5,458 nucleotides of DNA, taken from NCBI GenBank assembly GCA_018657655.1, contig JABHWQ010000454.1, forward strand, positions 1 through 5,458, given 5' to 3'. Source of the DNA: Chloroflexota bacterium (GTDB taxonomy: Bacteria > Chloroflexota > Dehalococcoidia > SZUA-161 > SpSt-899). Positions 1 through 5,124 of this stretch are shown piece after piece (positions within the stretch are counted from its first letter, which is position 1; each line of letters opens with the position of its first letter). Under the pieces are notes generated by a model. That model was not told the origin of the DNA. It saw nothing but the letters and a program-made list of their open reading frames with translations, and did not search any database. The position numbers and the translations under genes are program-made.

Positions 1-626
1 ACTCGTCTCAGTCTGCGAATAATATTGGCTACGTGAGAACCGAATATCCCGCGATAGGCGTGTGCCTCATCTATCACCACATATTTCAACTGGCCGAGAA
101 ATGCCATCCACGAGCGGTGGTTAGGGATGATGCCGAGATGTACCATATCCGGGTTAGAGAGCACAATTCGAGCTGATCTCCTTATTTGAGATCTTTCGTT
201 TTGAGGGGTATCGCCATCAAGCGTAGCGATTTTGACTTTTGTTTTCGCTGCCTGGGCAAGTTCCTCCAGGGTCCTGAGTTGGTCGTGGGCCAGGGCCTTT
301 GTCGGAAAAAGATAGAGGGCTCGGCTGTCCTTTTGTTCTAGTAGTGAATTGAGTACCGGAATATTGTAGCAAAGTGTTTTGCCGCTGGCTGAGGGGGTAG
401 ATATTACAATGTTTTCTCCCGAACCTGCCGCATCGATTGCTTTGGATTGATGGCTATAGAGGGGCGTTAAGTGCAGTGTCTGTAGCGCGGCCTGAAGAGA
501 GGTGTTAAGTGGGTTTTCGATTTGGCCGTGACAAGCTTTGCGAGGGAGAATATGTTCCTGATGAACAATCTGATCCTGATATGTTGAGTAATTCCTCAGG
601 TACTCGAGGAAGCCAGAAGTATCCAT
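1..626 (-). CDS. DEAD/DEAH-box helicase, YprA/MrfA-like, N-terminal part (runs off the left edge)
   Basis: Only the first 208 residues are present; the frame is open to base 1. They form the first RecA-like domain of a superfamily 2 helicase. Visible are a Q-motif-like YSHQSKAID (57-65), Walker A STPSASGKT (76-84, Lys83), motif Ia FPTKALAHDQ (107-116), motif Ib LSNPDMVH (156-163) and the Walker B box DEAH (186-189). The stretch YRGIFGSHVA (191-200) right after DEAH is typical of the YprA/MrfA group, which in known members carries a second RecA domain and a C-terminal DUF1998 zinc region; B. subtilis MrfA acts in mitomycin damage repair. Those later domains lie outside the window. The ATG at 626 is 2 nt after the stop of the YlxP-like gene and has no clear Shine-Dalgarno sequence, so translation is probably coupled. 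A more distant Lhr-type helicase is the main alternative. Confidence 0.93.
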   Translation of the reverse strand, partial: MDTSGFLEYLRNYSTYQDQIVHQEHILPRKACHGQIENPLNTSLQAALQTLHLTPLYSHQSKAIDAAGSGENIVISTPSASGKTLCYNIPVLNSLLEQKDSRALYLFPTKALAHDQLRTLEELAQAAKTKVKIATLDGDTPQNERSQIRRSARIVLSNPDMVHLGIIPNHRSWMAFLGQLKYVVIDEAHAYRGIFGSHVANIIRRLRR

Positions 627-628
627 TG

Positions 629-922
629 CTAGAAAGCGTTGATGATCTCGATTTCGTAATCCAAGACCTCAGCATCACCTCTGATAGTTTCGATATAGTC
701 TGCTATCTTGGAGAGCATTTCATTGGCATGCCGTCCGTCATTGCTAACGCAAACAACACCCAATGTGGCCAACTTCCAATGATCGAGATCGTCAACCTCA
801 GCCACGGAAACATTGAACTTGTTGCCCACTCGAGTAGAAATCGATTTTATTACCTTGCGTTTGCCTTTGAGAGAACCGTTTTCAGGCAAACCAAGTCGCA
901 CACGTAGCGCCCCAATATTCAT
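629..922 (-). CDS. DUF503 / YlxP family protein
   Basis: A complete 97-residue protein, the usual length of the DUF503 family. It has the family pattern: a first strand MNIGALRVRLGLP, then SLKGKRKVIKSI (17-28) and KFNVSVAEVDDLDHWK (35-50), LATLGVVCVSND (51-62), and a C-terminal helix and strand ending EIEIINAF. In Bacillus the homologue YlxP is encoded between infB and rbfA, which suggests a link to translation or ribosome assembly, but the biochemical role is not settled. Here that context is absent: the gene lies 80 bp after a zinc-ribbon gene and 2 nt before a helicase gene. The ATG at 922 has a good Shine-Dalgarno sequence AAAGGG 5 nt upstream. No membrane segment or signal peptide is visible, so it is likely cytoplasmic. 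Confidence 0.92.
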   Translation of the reverse strand: MNIGALRVRLGLPENGSLKGKRKVIKSISTRVGNKFNVSVAEVDDLDHWKLATLGVVCVSNDGRHANEMLSKIADYIETIRGDAEVLDYEIEIINAF

Positions 923-1002
923 TTGAACCCTTTAACTGGCCAGGATTCTTGAGTGATGGAATGCAATGGTGAGGTTTGGGCTTTTAGATCGATCCGAGAT
1001 AT

Positions 1003-1296
1003 CTAGCGTTGACCCCGCGTGGTGGCGAAGCATTCGTCGCAGTATACTGGCCTATCGCCACGTGGCAGGAAAGGAACCTCGCACTCGGTGCCACAGGAAG
1101 CACAGACCGTCTTGTGCATTTCGCGTGGTCCCTGCTGCTGTCCGTAGCTTCCGCGTTTTTTAACCTGTCTGCACTCTTGGCAGCGACGAGGTTCATTAAG
1201 AAGCCCTCGGGACTCGTAGAACTCTTGTTCCCCTGATGTGAAGATGAACTCCCGTCCGCAGTCGCGACAAACCAAAGTCTTGTCATCAAATGCCAT
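1003..1296 (-). CDS. Two-module zinc-ribbon protein (CxxC-x17-CxxC domain)
   Basis: A complete 97-residue protein with eight cysteines in four CxxC pairs. Module 1 is C10/C13 with C39/C42, separated by an acidic and aromatic stretch EQEFYESRGL, which fits the probable zinc-ribbon family (PF13451-like). Module 2 is C65/C68 and C86/C89 with exactly 17 residues between the pairs, matching the description of the CxxC-x17-CxxC domain (TIGR04272). A basic, Gln/Gly-rich linker (44-60) joins them. Each module should bind one zinc ion; the partner, nucleic acid or protein, is unknown. The ATG at 1296 has AAAAAGGGG 6 nt upstream. A reading frame on the same strand at 984-1289 overlaps it but lacks these motifs. 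A promoter lies about 140 bp upstream, and the gene probably heads an operon with the YlxP-like and helicase genes. Confidence 0.9.
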   Translation of the reverse strand: MAFDDKTLVCRDCGREFIFTSGEQEFYESRGLLNEPRRCQECRQVKKRGSYGQQQGPREMHKTVCASCGTECEVPFLPRGDRPVYCDECFATTRGQR

Positions 1297-1435
1297 TGAC
1301 TACCCCTTTTTCTGGACTGTGTGTCCCAATCGATCCTGAAATCTCAATGCGATTCAAAATCCTACTGCAACCGAAGCCTTCGTCTGATATGAATTGCTGC
1401 GATGTCCCACAATCGAAATGGGCACATTAACGTAC

Positions 1436-1464
1436 ATTCTACACCATAAATTTGAGAAGTGCAA
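1436..1464 (-). promoter_or_regulatory. Sigma-70 type promoter for the zinc-ribbon / YlxP / helicase genes
   Basis: On the minus strand, TTGCAC (1459-1464) is followed by a 17-nt spacer and TAGAAT (1436-1441). This is 4 of 6 and 5 of 6 to the sigma-70 consensus with ideal spacing. It predicts a transcript start near 1429 and a leader of about 130 nt before the zinc-ribbon ATG. It lies in the 227-bp gap after the decarboxylase gene, where no clear intrinsic terminator was seen, so read-through from upstream is also possible. Confidence 0.6.
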
Positions 1465-1523
1465 ACAAATTGTAACAGTAAATGAGGGCAGCCTGATTAT
1501 TTATAACAAAATGGTGGGGTGTT

Positions 1524-2645
1524 TTAGTAAAAATAGGTTTTTGGAATGGGGAATCCATTGAACCGTGAGGCATACGCAGTAGTGTAGGCACCAGATGAAA
1601 GTATATATACAATATCACCTATTTCCAAATCAGGAAGTTTGACCTCATTAGAAATGACGTCCATACTATCGCACGATGGTCCGGCTAATACCCAGTTTTG
1701 TAGAGGCCCTTCTTTTTCGGTTATTATCGAGTACTGGATACCGCCTATACTTTCCATGAAACCATTAAAAACTCCAACGTCGATAGAGAGCCAGTTCTCC
1801 CGGTTGCGTCTGGCTTTGGCGATAACTGTACTTACCATGATACCGGATTCACCTACCAGTGCCCTTCCGGGCTCTACAAAAATCTCAACATTATCGAGCA
1901 ATTCTTTTTTCAGAGTCTTTTCTATTACAGAGGAGATTCTATCGATAGATGGTGTTGAATCTGTGTATTCGATAGGGAAACCTCCGCCGATATTGAGCAT
2001 CTCAAGTCTTATTCCTTTGTTTTGAACCACATCCCACACTGTTCGGCTTTTCTCTATCGCGCTTACCCATGATGCCTCTTCGGTACATTGCGAACCAACA
2101 TGGAATGTTATCCCATATGGTATTAGAGATTTTTCCGCAGCATGCACCAGCAGTTCTGCTGCTTGCTCTGTTTCAACACCGAATTTTCTACTCAGAGGCC
2201 ACTGGCTTCCTTCGTTTGATACAGTAAGACGCACATACACGTGACTGCCAGGTGCATGCTTTGCCAGTTTTACGATCTCTTCATGAGAATCAAAGGCAAA
2301 GTGTTTCACTCCAGAGGCATAGGCAAACTTGATGAACGAGATGCTTTTGAGAGGATTGCTGGTGATAATCCTGTCAGGGGATACTCCGCAGCTGAACAAT
2401 AATTCCAGCTCCTGTTCAGAAGAAACCTCAAAACCGGATCCCCATGATTGCATCAATTTGACAATCTTTTTATGGGAATTGGTCTTGACCGCATAGAAAA
2501 ATCTGGCATGAGGCATTGCCTGGTGGAATTGCTCGAATTTGTGCTGTATCCCCCTTTTTTCTATAGCAAGGAAAGGCGTCTGCCGGGTTTTTGCCAGACG
2601 CTTGACGTATTGGGGGATACTATTGTTGGGAGTTCCCTTGAGCAT
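1524..2645 (-). CDS. Fold-III PLP-dependent ornithine (or lysine/ornithine) decarboxylase
   Basis: A complete 373-residue enzyme of the alanine-racemase-fold decarboxylase family, which converts ornithine to putrescine. The PLP Schiff-base lysine is K54 in FYAVKTNSH. Other family marks in order are WPLSRKFG (149-156), HVGSQ (182-186), the glycine loop GGGFP (220-224) and EPGR (258-261), which bind the PLP phosphate, CDSMD (325-329) with the catalytic cysteine and the substrate-binding aspartate, and Tyr354 in SGAYTTAY. The CDS motif argues for a basic diamine-forming decarboxylase over diaminopimelate decarboxylase. The WPLSRKFG stretch resembles dual lysine/ornithine enzymes, so lysine to cadaverine activity cannot be excluded. 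The family acts as a dimer in the cytoplasm. The ATG at 2645 has AGAGGT 8 nt upstream. It lies 137 bp downstream of speD, so the pair supplies both precursors of spermidine. Confidence 0.93.
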   Translation of the reverse strand: MLKGTPNNSIPQYVKRLAKTRQTPFLAIEKRGIQHKFEQFHQAMPHARFFYAVKTNSHKKIVKLMQSWGSGFEVSSEQELELLFSCGVSPDRIITSNPLKSISFIKFAYASGVKHFAFDSHEEIVKLAKHAPGSHVYVRLTVSNEGSQWPLSRKFGVETEQAAELLVHAAEKSLIPYGITFHVGSQCTEEASWVSAIEKSRTVWDVVQNKGIRLEMLNIGGGFPIEYTDSTPSIDRISSVIEKTLKKELLDNVEIFVEPGRALVGESGIMVSTVIAKARRNRENWLSIDVGVFNGFMESIGGIQYSIITEKEGPLQNWVLAGPSCDSMDVISNEVKLPDLEIGDIVYILSSGAYTTAYASRFNGFPIPKTYFY

Positions 2646-2682
2646 TGTGAGTACCTCTGGTATGGTCCGATTTTCTATCGAT

Positions 2683-2726
2683 TAACCACAAGTGACATTC
2701 AGATATGATATTTTGACTTGCGGTTA
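2683..2726 (-). repeat. 11-bp inverted repeat (stem-loop) between speD and the decarboxylase gene
   Basis: In the sense of the transcript, TAACCGCAAGT (2716-2726) can pair with ACTTGTGGTTA (2683-2693): ten Watson-Crick pairs and one G-U pair, with a 22-nt AT-rich loop. It ends about 37 bp before the decarboxylase start codon. No run of T follows it, so it is not a standard intrinsic terminator. It could be an intercistronic RNA structure or a DNA operator; the sequence does not decide between them. Confidence 0.55.
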
Positions 2727-2744
2727 TAGTCCGACCTCATGTAT

Positions 2745-2768
2745 GGGGACGCCTTTTCTTGCGTCACC
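2745..2768 (-). repeat. Imperfect hairpin just after speD
   Basis: GGTGACGC (2761-2768) and GCGTCCCC (2745-2752), read on the minus strand, can form a stem of seven pairs with one T-C mismatch around an 8-nt loop, 14 bp after the speD stop codon. There is no T-tract, so termination is doubtful. It may protect the 3' end of the speD message or be chance. Confidence 0.3.
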
Positions 2769-2782
2769 GTTTGGAAGGGTGT

Positions 2783-3139
2783 CTACTCGATTTCCGGATG
2801 GGGACGATCGAGAGTGCGACTCTTCACACCAGTAAGACCGAATCTTTGCTCCAGAGCTTCGGTCGCTTTCCGTGGATCGAATTCGCTACAGGAGAAAATA
2901 TCGATATTGACATATGACCGCTCGGGGAAAACATGGATGCTTATGTGGCTTTCGGCCAGGAGAACGAATCCTGAGAGTCCCTGCTCGTGAGGTTCGGGGA
3001 TGTTGTGGCGAGTGACTTGGGGAGTGGATACTTTGGTCATTCTGATTTCTTCGGGGTACGTATCGAGGAAATTGTAGATGAACTCTTTATCCTCTATTTT
3101 TTTGGGATCGCTGAAGTACCCATCGATGATCAAGTGCAT
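2783..3139 (-). CDS. speD: S-adenosylmethionine decarboxylase proenzyme, class 1b
   Basis: This enzyme makes decarboxylated SAM, the aminopropyl donor for spermidine. From the ATG at 3139 it has 118 residues, the usual length for the short bacterial class. The block LSGFVLLAESHISIH holds the self-cleavage site Glu63-Ser64; Ser64 would become the pyruvoyl group. His69 and Cys84 (in NIDIFSC) match the processing histidine and catalytic cysteine of Thermotoga maritima SAMDC (Ser63, His68, Cys83). A GTG at 3148 in the same frame would add three residues, but the strong AAGGGGG directly abuts that GTG and is 8 nt from the ATG, so the ATG is preferred. It follows a small unknown gene by 26 bp and precedes the ornithine decarboxylase gene. 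This family is called speH in some databases. No spermidine synthase is in the window. Confidence 0.95.
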   Translation of the reverse strand: MHLIIDGYFSDPKKIEDKEFIYNFLDTYPEEIRMTKVSTPQVTRHNIPEPHEQGLSGFVLLAESHISIHVFPERSYVNIDIFSCSEFDPRKATEALEQRFGLTGVKSRTLDRPHPEIE

Positions 3140-3165
3140 TGGATCCACCCCCTTCCCGTATTTTG

Positions 3166-3369
3166 TTATTGAAAAACAGTACCGGCCAGAAGCTGACCTT
3201 TATACCAATCGTAAAAATCAACCTGACAAATTTCACACGCTATGCTGATCGGAGTCGCCAGGGCGCTTCCGTTGTGACGCGATCTTTTTACAGTACTGTT
3301 GCTGGTTCTTAGGACGTTTGTATTATCTGTTGGTGATAAATGGTCGCATTCCATAGAGGCCGGAACCAT
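3166..3369 (-). CDS. Small Cys/His protein of unknown function, first gene of the polyamine operon
   Basis: A 67-residue reading frame that I do not recognise. It has a possible metal site: C8-x-H10 near the N-terminus (MECDH) and C45-x2-C48 (CEIC) near the C-terminus, with a basic Ser/Asn-rich stretch (VKRSRHNG) between and an aromatic tail DFYDWYKG. There is no signal peptide or membrane segment. Evidence that it is real: it follows a promoter with an extended -10 element (3406-3434), the message carries AAAGGAGGTGAT, almost fully complementary to the 16S rRNA 3' end, and it ends 26 bp before the speD ATG. The start is uncertain: the SD core is only 2 nt from the ATG at 3369, overlaps a GTG at 3372, and is 17 nt from an in-frame ATG at 3354. 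It could be a zinc-knuckle regulator or simply a leader peptide; neither is shown. Confidence 0.6.
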   Translation of the reverse strand: MVPASMECDHLSPTDNTNVLRTSNSTVKRSRHNGSALATPISIACEICQVDFYDWYKGQLLAGTVFQ

Positions 3370-3405
3370 CACCTCCTTTGCTGCTCAGAACAAGCCAGCA
3401 TGCGA

Positions 3406-3434
3406 ATGATACCATATTTAGGGACAAGATACAA
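3406..3434 (-). promoter_or_regulatory. Promoter of the small-gene / speD / decarboxylase operon
   Basis: On the minus strand, TTGTAT (3429-3434), a 17-nt spacer and TATCAT (3406-3411) form a sigma-70 type promoter. The -10 box is preceded by TGG, an extended -10 element, which would offset the weak -35 box (3 of 6). The predicted transcript start near 3399 leaves a leader of about 30 nt that carries the strong AAAGGAGG ribosome-binding site. Confidence 0.6.
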
Positions 3435-3439
3435 CGTTC

Positions 3440-3473
3440 ATTGAAGGTAAAAAGGAGTAGAAGTACCTTCAAT
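3440..3473. repeat. Perfect 10-bp inverted repeat, candidate operator upstream of the polyamine operon promoter
   Basis: ATTGAAGGTA (3440-3449) and its exact reverse complement TACCTTCAAT (3464-3473) are separated by 14 bp, with arm centres 24 bp apart. It begins 5 bp upstream of the -35 box, spanning roughly -41 to -74 from the predicted start, a usual place for an activator site. As RNA it would be a 10-bp hairpin but no T-tract follows on either strand, so a terminator is less likely. Confidence 0.5.
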
Positions 3474-3571
3474 AACTCGATATTGAGGGCGAAGAATCTT
3501 CAGGATGAGTGGTTAAACGGATTGCGTACTAGTTTTACTCTATATTGGATACAAGGCATCGACTAGTAGAG

Positions 3572-3603
3572 TGTTTCCCATTCTTGCACTTCTAAGGGAA
3601 ACA
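3572..3603 (-). terminator. Stem-loop at the 3' end of the 57-residue gene, possible weak terminator
   Basis: On the minus strand TGTTTCCC (3596-3603) and GGGAAACA (3572-3579) form a perfect 8-bp stem with a 16-nt loop that contains the stop codon of the CQLGCF gene. No T-tract follows, so it may be a processing or mRNA-stability element or a factor-dependent stop site. It is the only candidate for an end of the upstream transcription unit before the next promoter. Confidence 0.3.
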
Positions 3604-3765
3604 TCCAAGCTGGCATGACGATATCTTTATTTCCAATTCGTCGGCAGCTTCCTTAACTGATAGAGGAAGTACCCTCATTTCCTCGGCGATTTTGAAGGCA
3701 ACTGCACACGGTAACTTGCCGTTCACAAGTGACATCATGATCTTCTCTTCAAGATTGGTACCCAT
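3592..3765 (-). CDS. Small helical protein with C-terminal CQLGCF motif, function unknown
   Basis: A 57-residue protein. The first 45 residues are predicted helical by pattern (FKIAEEMRV, SVKEAADELEIKI) with a short break at LPLS, a layout that looks like a small helix-turn-helix unit. It ends in SSCQLGCFP with cysteines 51 and 55; a third cysteine is at 20. I have an impression of similar short proteins ending in CQLGCF in other anaerobes, but I cannot name the family. The ATG at 3765 is preferred over an upstream in-frame start at 3807 because GGGAGGT lies 10 nt before it; that site sits inside the final Gly-Gly codons of the alpha/beta hydrolase, whose stop is 7 bp upstream. The two are therefore probably co-transcribed. 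A DNA-binding or redox/metal-sensing role would be a guess. Confidence 0.72.
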   Translation of the reverse strand: MGTNLEEKIMMSLVNGKLPCAVAFKIAEEMRVLPLSVKEAADELEIKISSCQLGCFP

Positions 3766-3772
3766 CGTTATG

Positions 3773-4555
3773 TCAACCTCCCGTAATGAATTCTTTGATG
3801 GCATCAAAATACTGCTGAAGGCCTACCAGCATCAGTGTATTGTGGTCGCCGCCTCTAATTATCAGAAGCTTTTTATCTTCGGAGCCGATATTTTCATATA
3901 TAGTCTCTGCCTCAGTTGGAGGGATGAGCACATCTTGTTCCCCGTGAATGAACAGTGCAGGCATGGTAATTTGTCTGATTCGCTCCAGAGCAGTTTTTTC
4001 AAAATCATCAAGGTTGGGAATTGAAACCGGTAAGCCGAGATACCTCATTAATCGTCCGTTCTGGGCAAAACCGCTTTCTATGATCAGACCATTCATTTCT
4101 TCAGGATGGTTCGCCGCCAAGTCCAACGCTGGCTGACTCCCAAGCGATCGTCCCATAACGAATATCTTCTCGGTGTATCCACTGGAATCAAGCATGTCCC
4201 GGAAGTAGTTGAATATTTGATGGCAATCAGCAGCAGTGTTGGTAAAAGTAGGTTGCCCATCGCTTTTACCGTAGCCACGATAATCGGCCACGAAGAGGTT
4301 GACACCGATCTCATTGAAAAAGCGGGCGATCCAATCATATTCGCAGGCGACTTCCCCGTTGCCGTGGAAATACAGGATAGATGGACCGCTCGTGTCCACA
4401 GGGTAGAATCGGCAGAAAATAGAAATACCGTTTTCTACTATAACCTGATGATCAGTTGCGTCTTCCGGGGCAGGGGTCCAATCTGATCTGGGAAAAAATA
4501 CAAACTGGAGCAGCAATGGGTCATCGAGTTGGGAATAATCCAATTGATCGGCCAT
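3773..4555 (-). CDS. Alpha/beta hydrolase (serine hydrolase family)
   Basis: A complete 260-residue cytoplasmic hydrolase from the ATG at 4555. The catalytic triad is visible: Ser137 in the elbow GRSLG (135-139), Asp208 in HGEQD (204-208) and His238 in GGDHN. The oxyanion loop is HGNG (64-67), and ADYRGYGKSDG (90-100) is the usual strand-4 turn. No signal peptide or lipase lid signature is seen, so the substrate cannot be told; an ester, thioester or peptide bond is possible. A longer version starting at a TTG (4636) exists, but the added 27 residues look unstructured. The ATG start also fits a promoter 7 bp upstream, which would give a leaderless message, consistent with the lack of a Shine-Dalgarno site. 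The gene lies between a TIGR04076 gene and a 57-residue gene. Confidence 0.9.
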   Translation of the reverse strand: MADQLDYSQLDDPLLLQFVFFPRSDWTPAPEDATDHQVIVENGISIFCRFYPVDTSGPSILYFHGNGEVACEYDWIARFFNEIGVNLFVADYRGYGKSDGQPTFTNTAADCHQIFNYFRDMLDSSGYTEKIFVMGRSLGSQPALDLAANHPEEMNGLIIESGFAQNGRLMRYLGLPVSIPNLDDFEKTALERIRQITMPALFIHGEQDVLIPPTEAETIYENIGSEDKKLLIIRGGDHNTLMLVGLQQYFDAIKEFITGG

Positions 4556-4562
4556 CGGATAT

Positions 4563-4591
4563 ATTTTAGGGGACTTGTAACTATTCCGCAA
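4563..4591 (-). promoter_or_regulatory. Candidate promoter for the alpha/beta hydrolase (leaderless)
   Basis: On the minus strand TTGCGG (4586-4591), a 17-nt spacer and TAAAAT (4563-4568) form a sigma-70 type promoter. The predicted transcript start falls at 4556, one base before the hydrolase ATG at 4555. This would explain why that ATG lacks a ribosome-binding site. The hydrolase may also be read from further upstream with the TIGR04076 gene. Confidence 0.45.
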
Positions 4592-4651
4592 GACAAATTG
4601 TGATTGCTTAATATCGGGTGAAGGGGCGAGTTGCAAATTAGCCCCACATCA

Positions 4652-4912
4652 TTAAACTCTCTTTAACTCAAACACCACCGGGTTCTCCGGGTCCGGGCAG
4701 GCTACAGTGGTCTTCCCCTCTTCTGTCTCCCACGGGAAAGAGCAGCCGGATTGCAATACTGTCGCAAAGGGAAATAGTGAGCAGAAAGCCCATGAGCACA
4801 TGCTGTCCGGGGTATTTTGTCCTATAATAAATTTGTCCCCGACTTTATGCCCGGCGGAACAAATACCTTGTTGGGAGATAACTCTGGCTGCTACATCTTT
4901 CATCTCTTGCAT
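4652..4912 (-). CDS. TIGR04076 family protein
   Basis: A complete 86-residue protein matching the TIGR04076 family pattern: CSAGHKVGD (18-26), a central SMCSWAFCSLFPF (37-49), FPWE (59-62) and the C-terminal ACPDPENPVVFELKRV. Cysteines at 18, 39, 44, 57 and 72 and His22 could bind a metal or take part in redox chemistry; the family has no settled function, although it is common in anaerobic bacteria and archaea. No membrane segment is evident. The ATG at 4912 has AGGAG 9 nt upstream. An internal ATG at residue 4 lacks this spacing. It lies just downstream of a repeat element and 96 bp before the alpha/beta hydrolase. Confidence 0.87.
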   Translation of the reverse strand: MQEMKDVAARVISQQGICSAGHKVGDKFIIGQNTPDSMCSWAFCSLFPFATVLQSGCSFPWETEEGKTTVACPDPENPVVFELKRV

Positions 4913-4950
4913 CGTTTCTACTCCTGTATAATCGCGAGCCTTTCAACTGG

Positions 4951-5087
4951 TGTCATTCTGAGCGAAGCGAAAGAATTTCCTTACACATCAGAGCCTGTCC
5001 TGAGCTTGTCAAAGGAACAAACTCCGCGTGGCTATCTTCAAGTCCTCCGATGAGATTGCTTCGTCGAAAATACTTCTCGCAATGACA
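4951..5087. repeat. Composite REP-like repeat with two opposing hairpin ends
   Basis: The left end begins TGTCATTCTGAGCGAAGCGA; the right end, read on the minus strand, begins TGTCATTGCGAGAAG, so the ends are inverted copies (10 of 12 bases). Each end holds its own small hairpin: ATTCT/AGAAT (4955-4959 with 4972-4976) and ATTGC/GCAAT (5055-5059 with 5079-5083). The middle (4991-5017) has GAGCCTGTCCTGAGCTTGTC, another motif I associate with dispersed intergenic repeats. No reading frame or transposase is inside. It fits a REP/BIME-like or miniature inverted-repeat element between the permease gene and the TIGR04076 gene. Its copy number cannot be judged from this window. Confidence 0.65.
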
Positions 5088-5124
5088 TATTGTTGTGGTA
5101 TCTTTATCGTTGGGTGGTCCGGTT

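Noticed and set aside
509..907. Plus-strand frame of 132 codons across the YlxP and helicase starts
   Set aside because: It is antisense to two recognised genes, has no family motif and no good ribosome-binding site.
984..1289. Minus-strand frame of 101 codons overlapping the zinc-ribbon gene
   Set aside because: It is in another frame of the same stretch and lacks the eight-cysteine pattern and Shine-Dalgarno site of the zinc-ribbon gene.
1466..1523. Terminator after the decarboxylase gene
   Set aside because: I found no stem with a following T-tract on the minus strand, so none is annotated.
1639..2025. Plus-strand frame of 128 codons inside the decarboxylase gene
   Set aside because: It lies wholly antisense to a gene with all PLP-enzyme motifs; it shows no motif of its own.
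3140..3148. GTG at 3148 as the speD start
   Set aside because: The AAGGGGG ribosome-binding site abuts this GTG with no spacing, while the ATG at 3139 is 8 nt away from it; the GTG remains possible but is less likely.
3378..3566. Plus-strand frame of 62 codons in the gap upstream of the small Cys/His gene
   Set aside because: It runs across the promoter and the inverted repeat, has no recognisable motif and no supporting ribosome-binding site.
4106..4486. Plus-strand frame of 126 codons inside the alpha/beta hydrolase gene
   Set aside because: It is antisense to a gene with a complete catalytic triad and has no family signature.
4928..4956. ATGACA-17-GATTAT as a promoter for the TIGR04076 gene, using the end of the repeat as -35 box
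   Set aside because: The predicted transcript start would fall at the end of the AGGAG ribosome-binding site and remove it from the message, so the match is probably chance.
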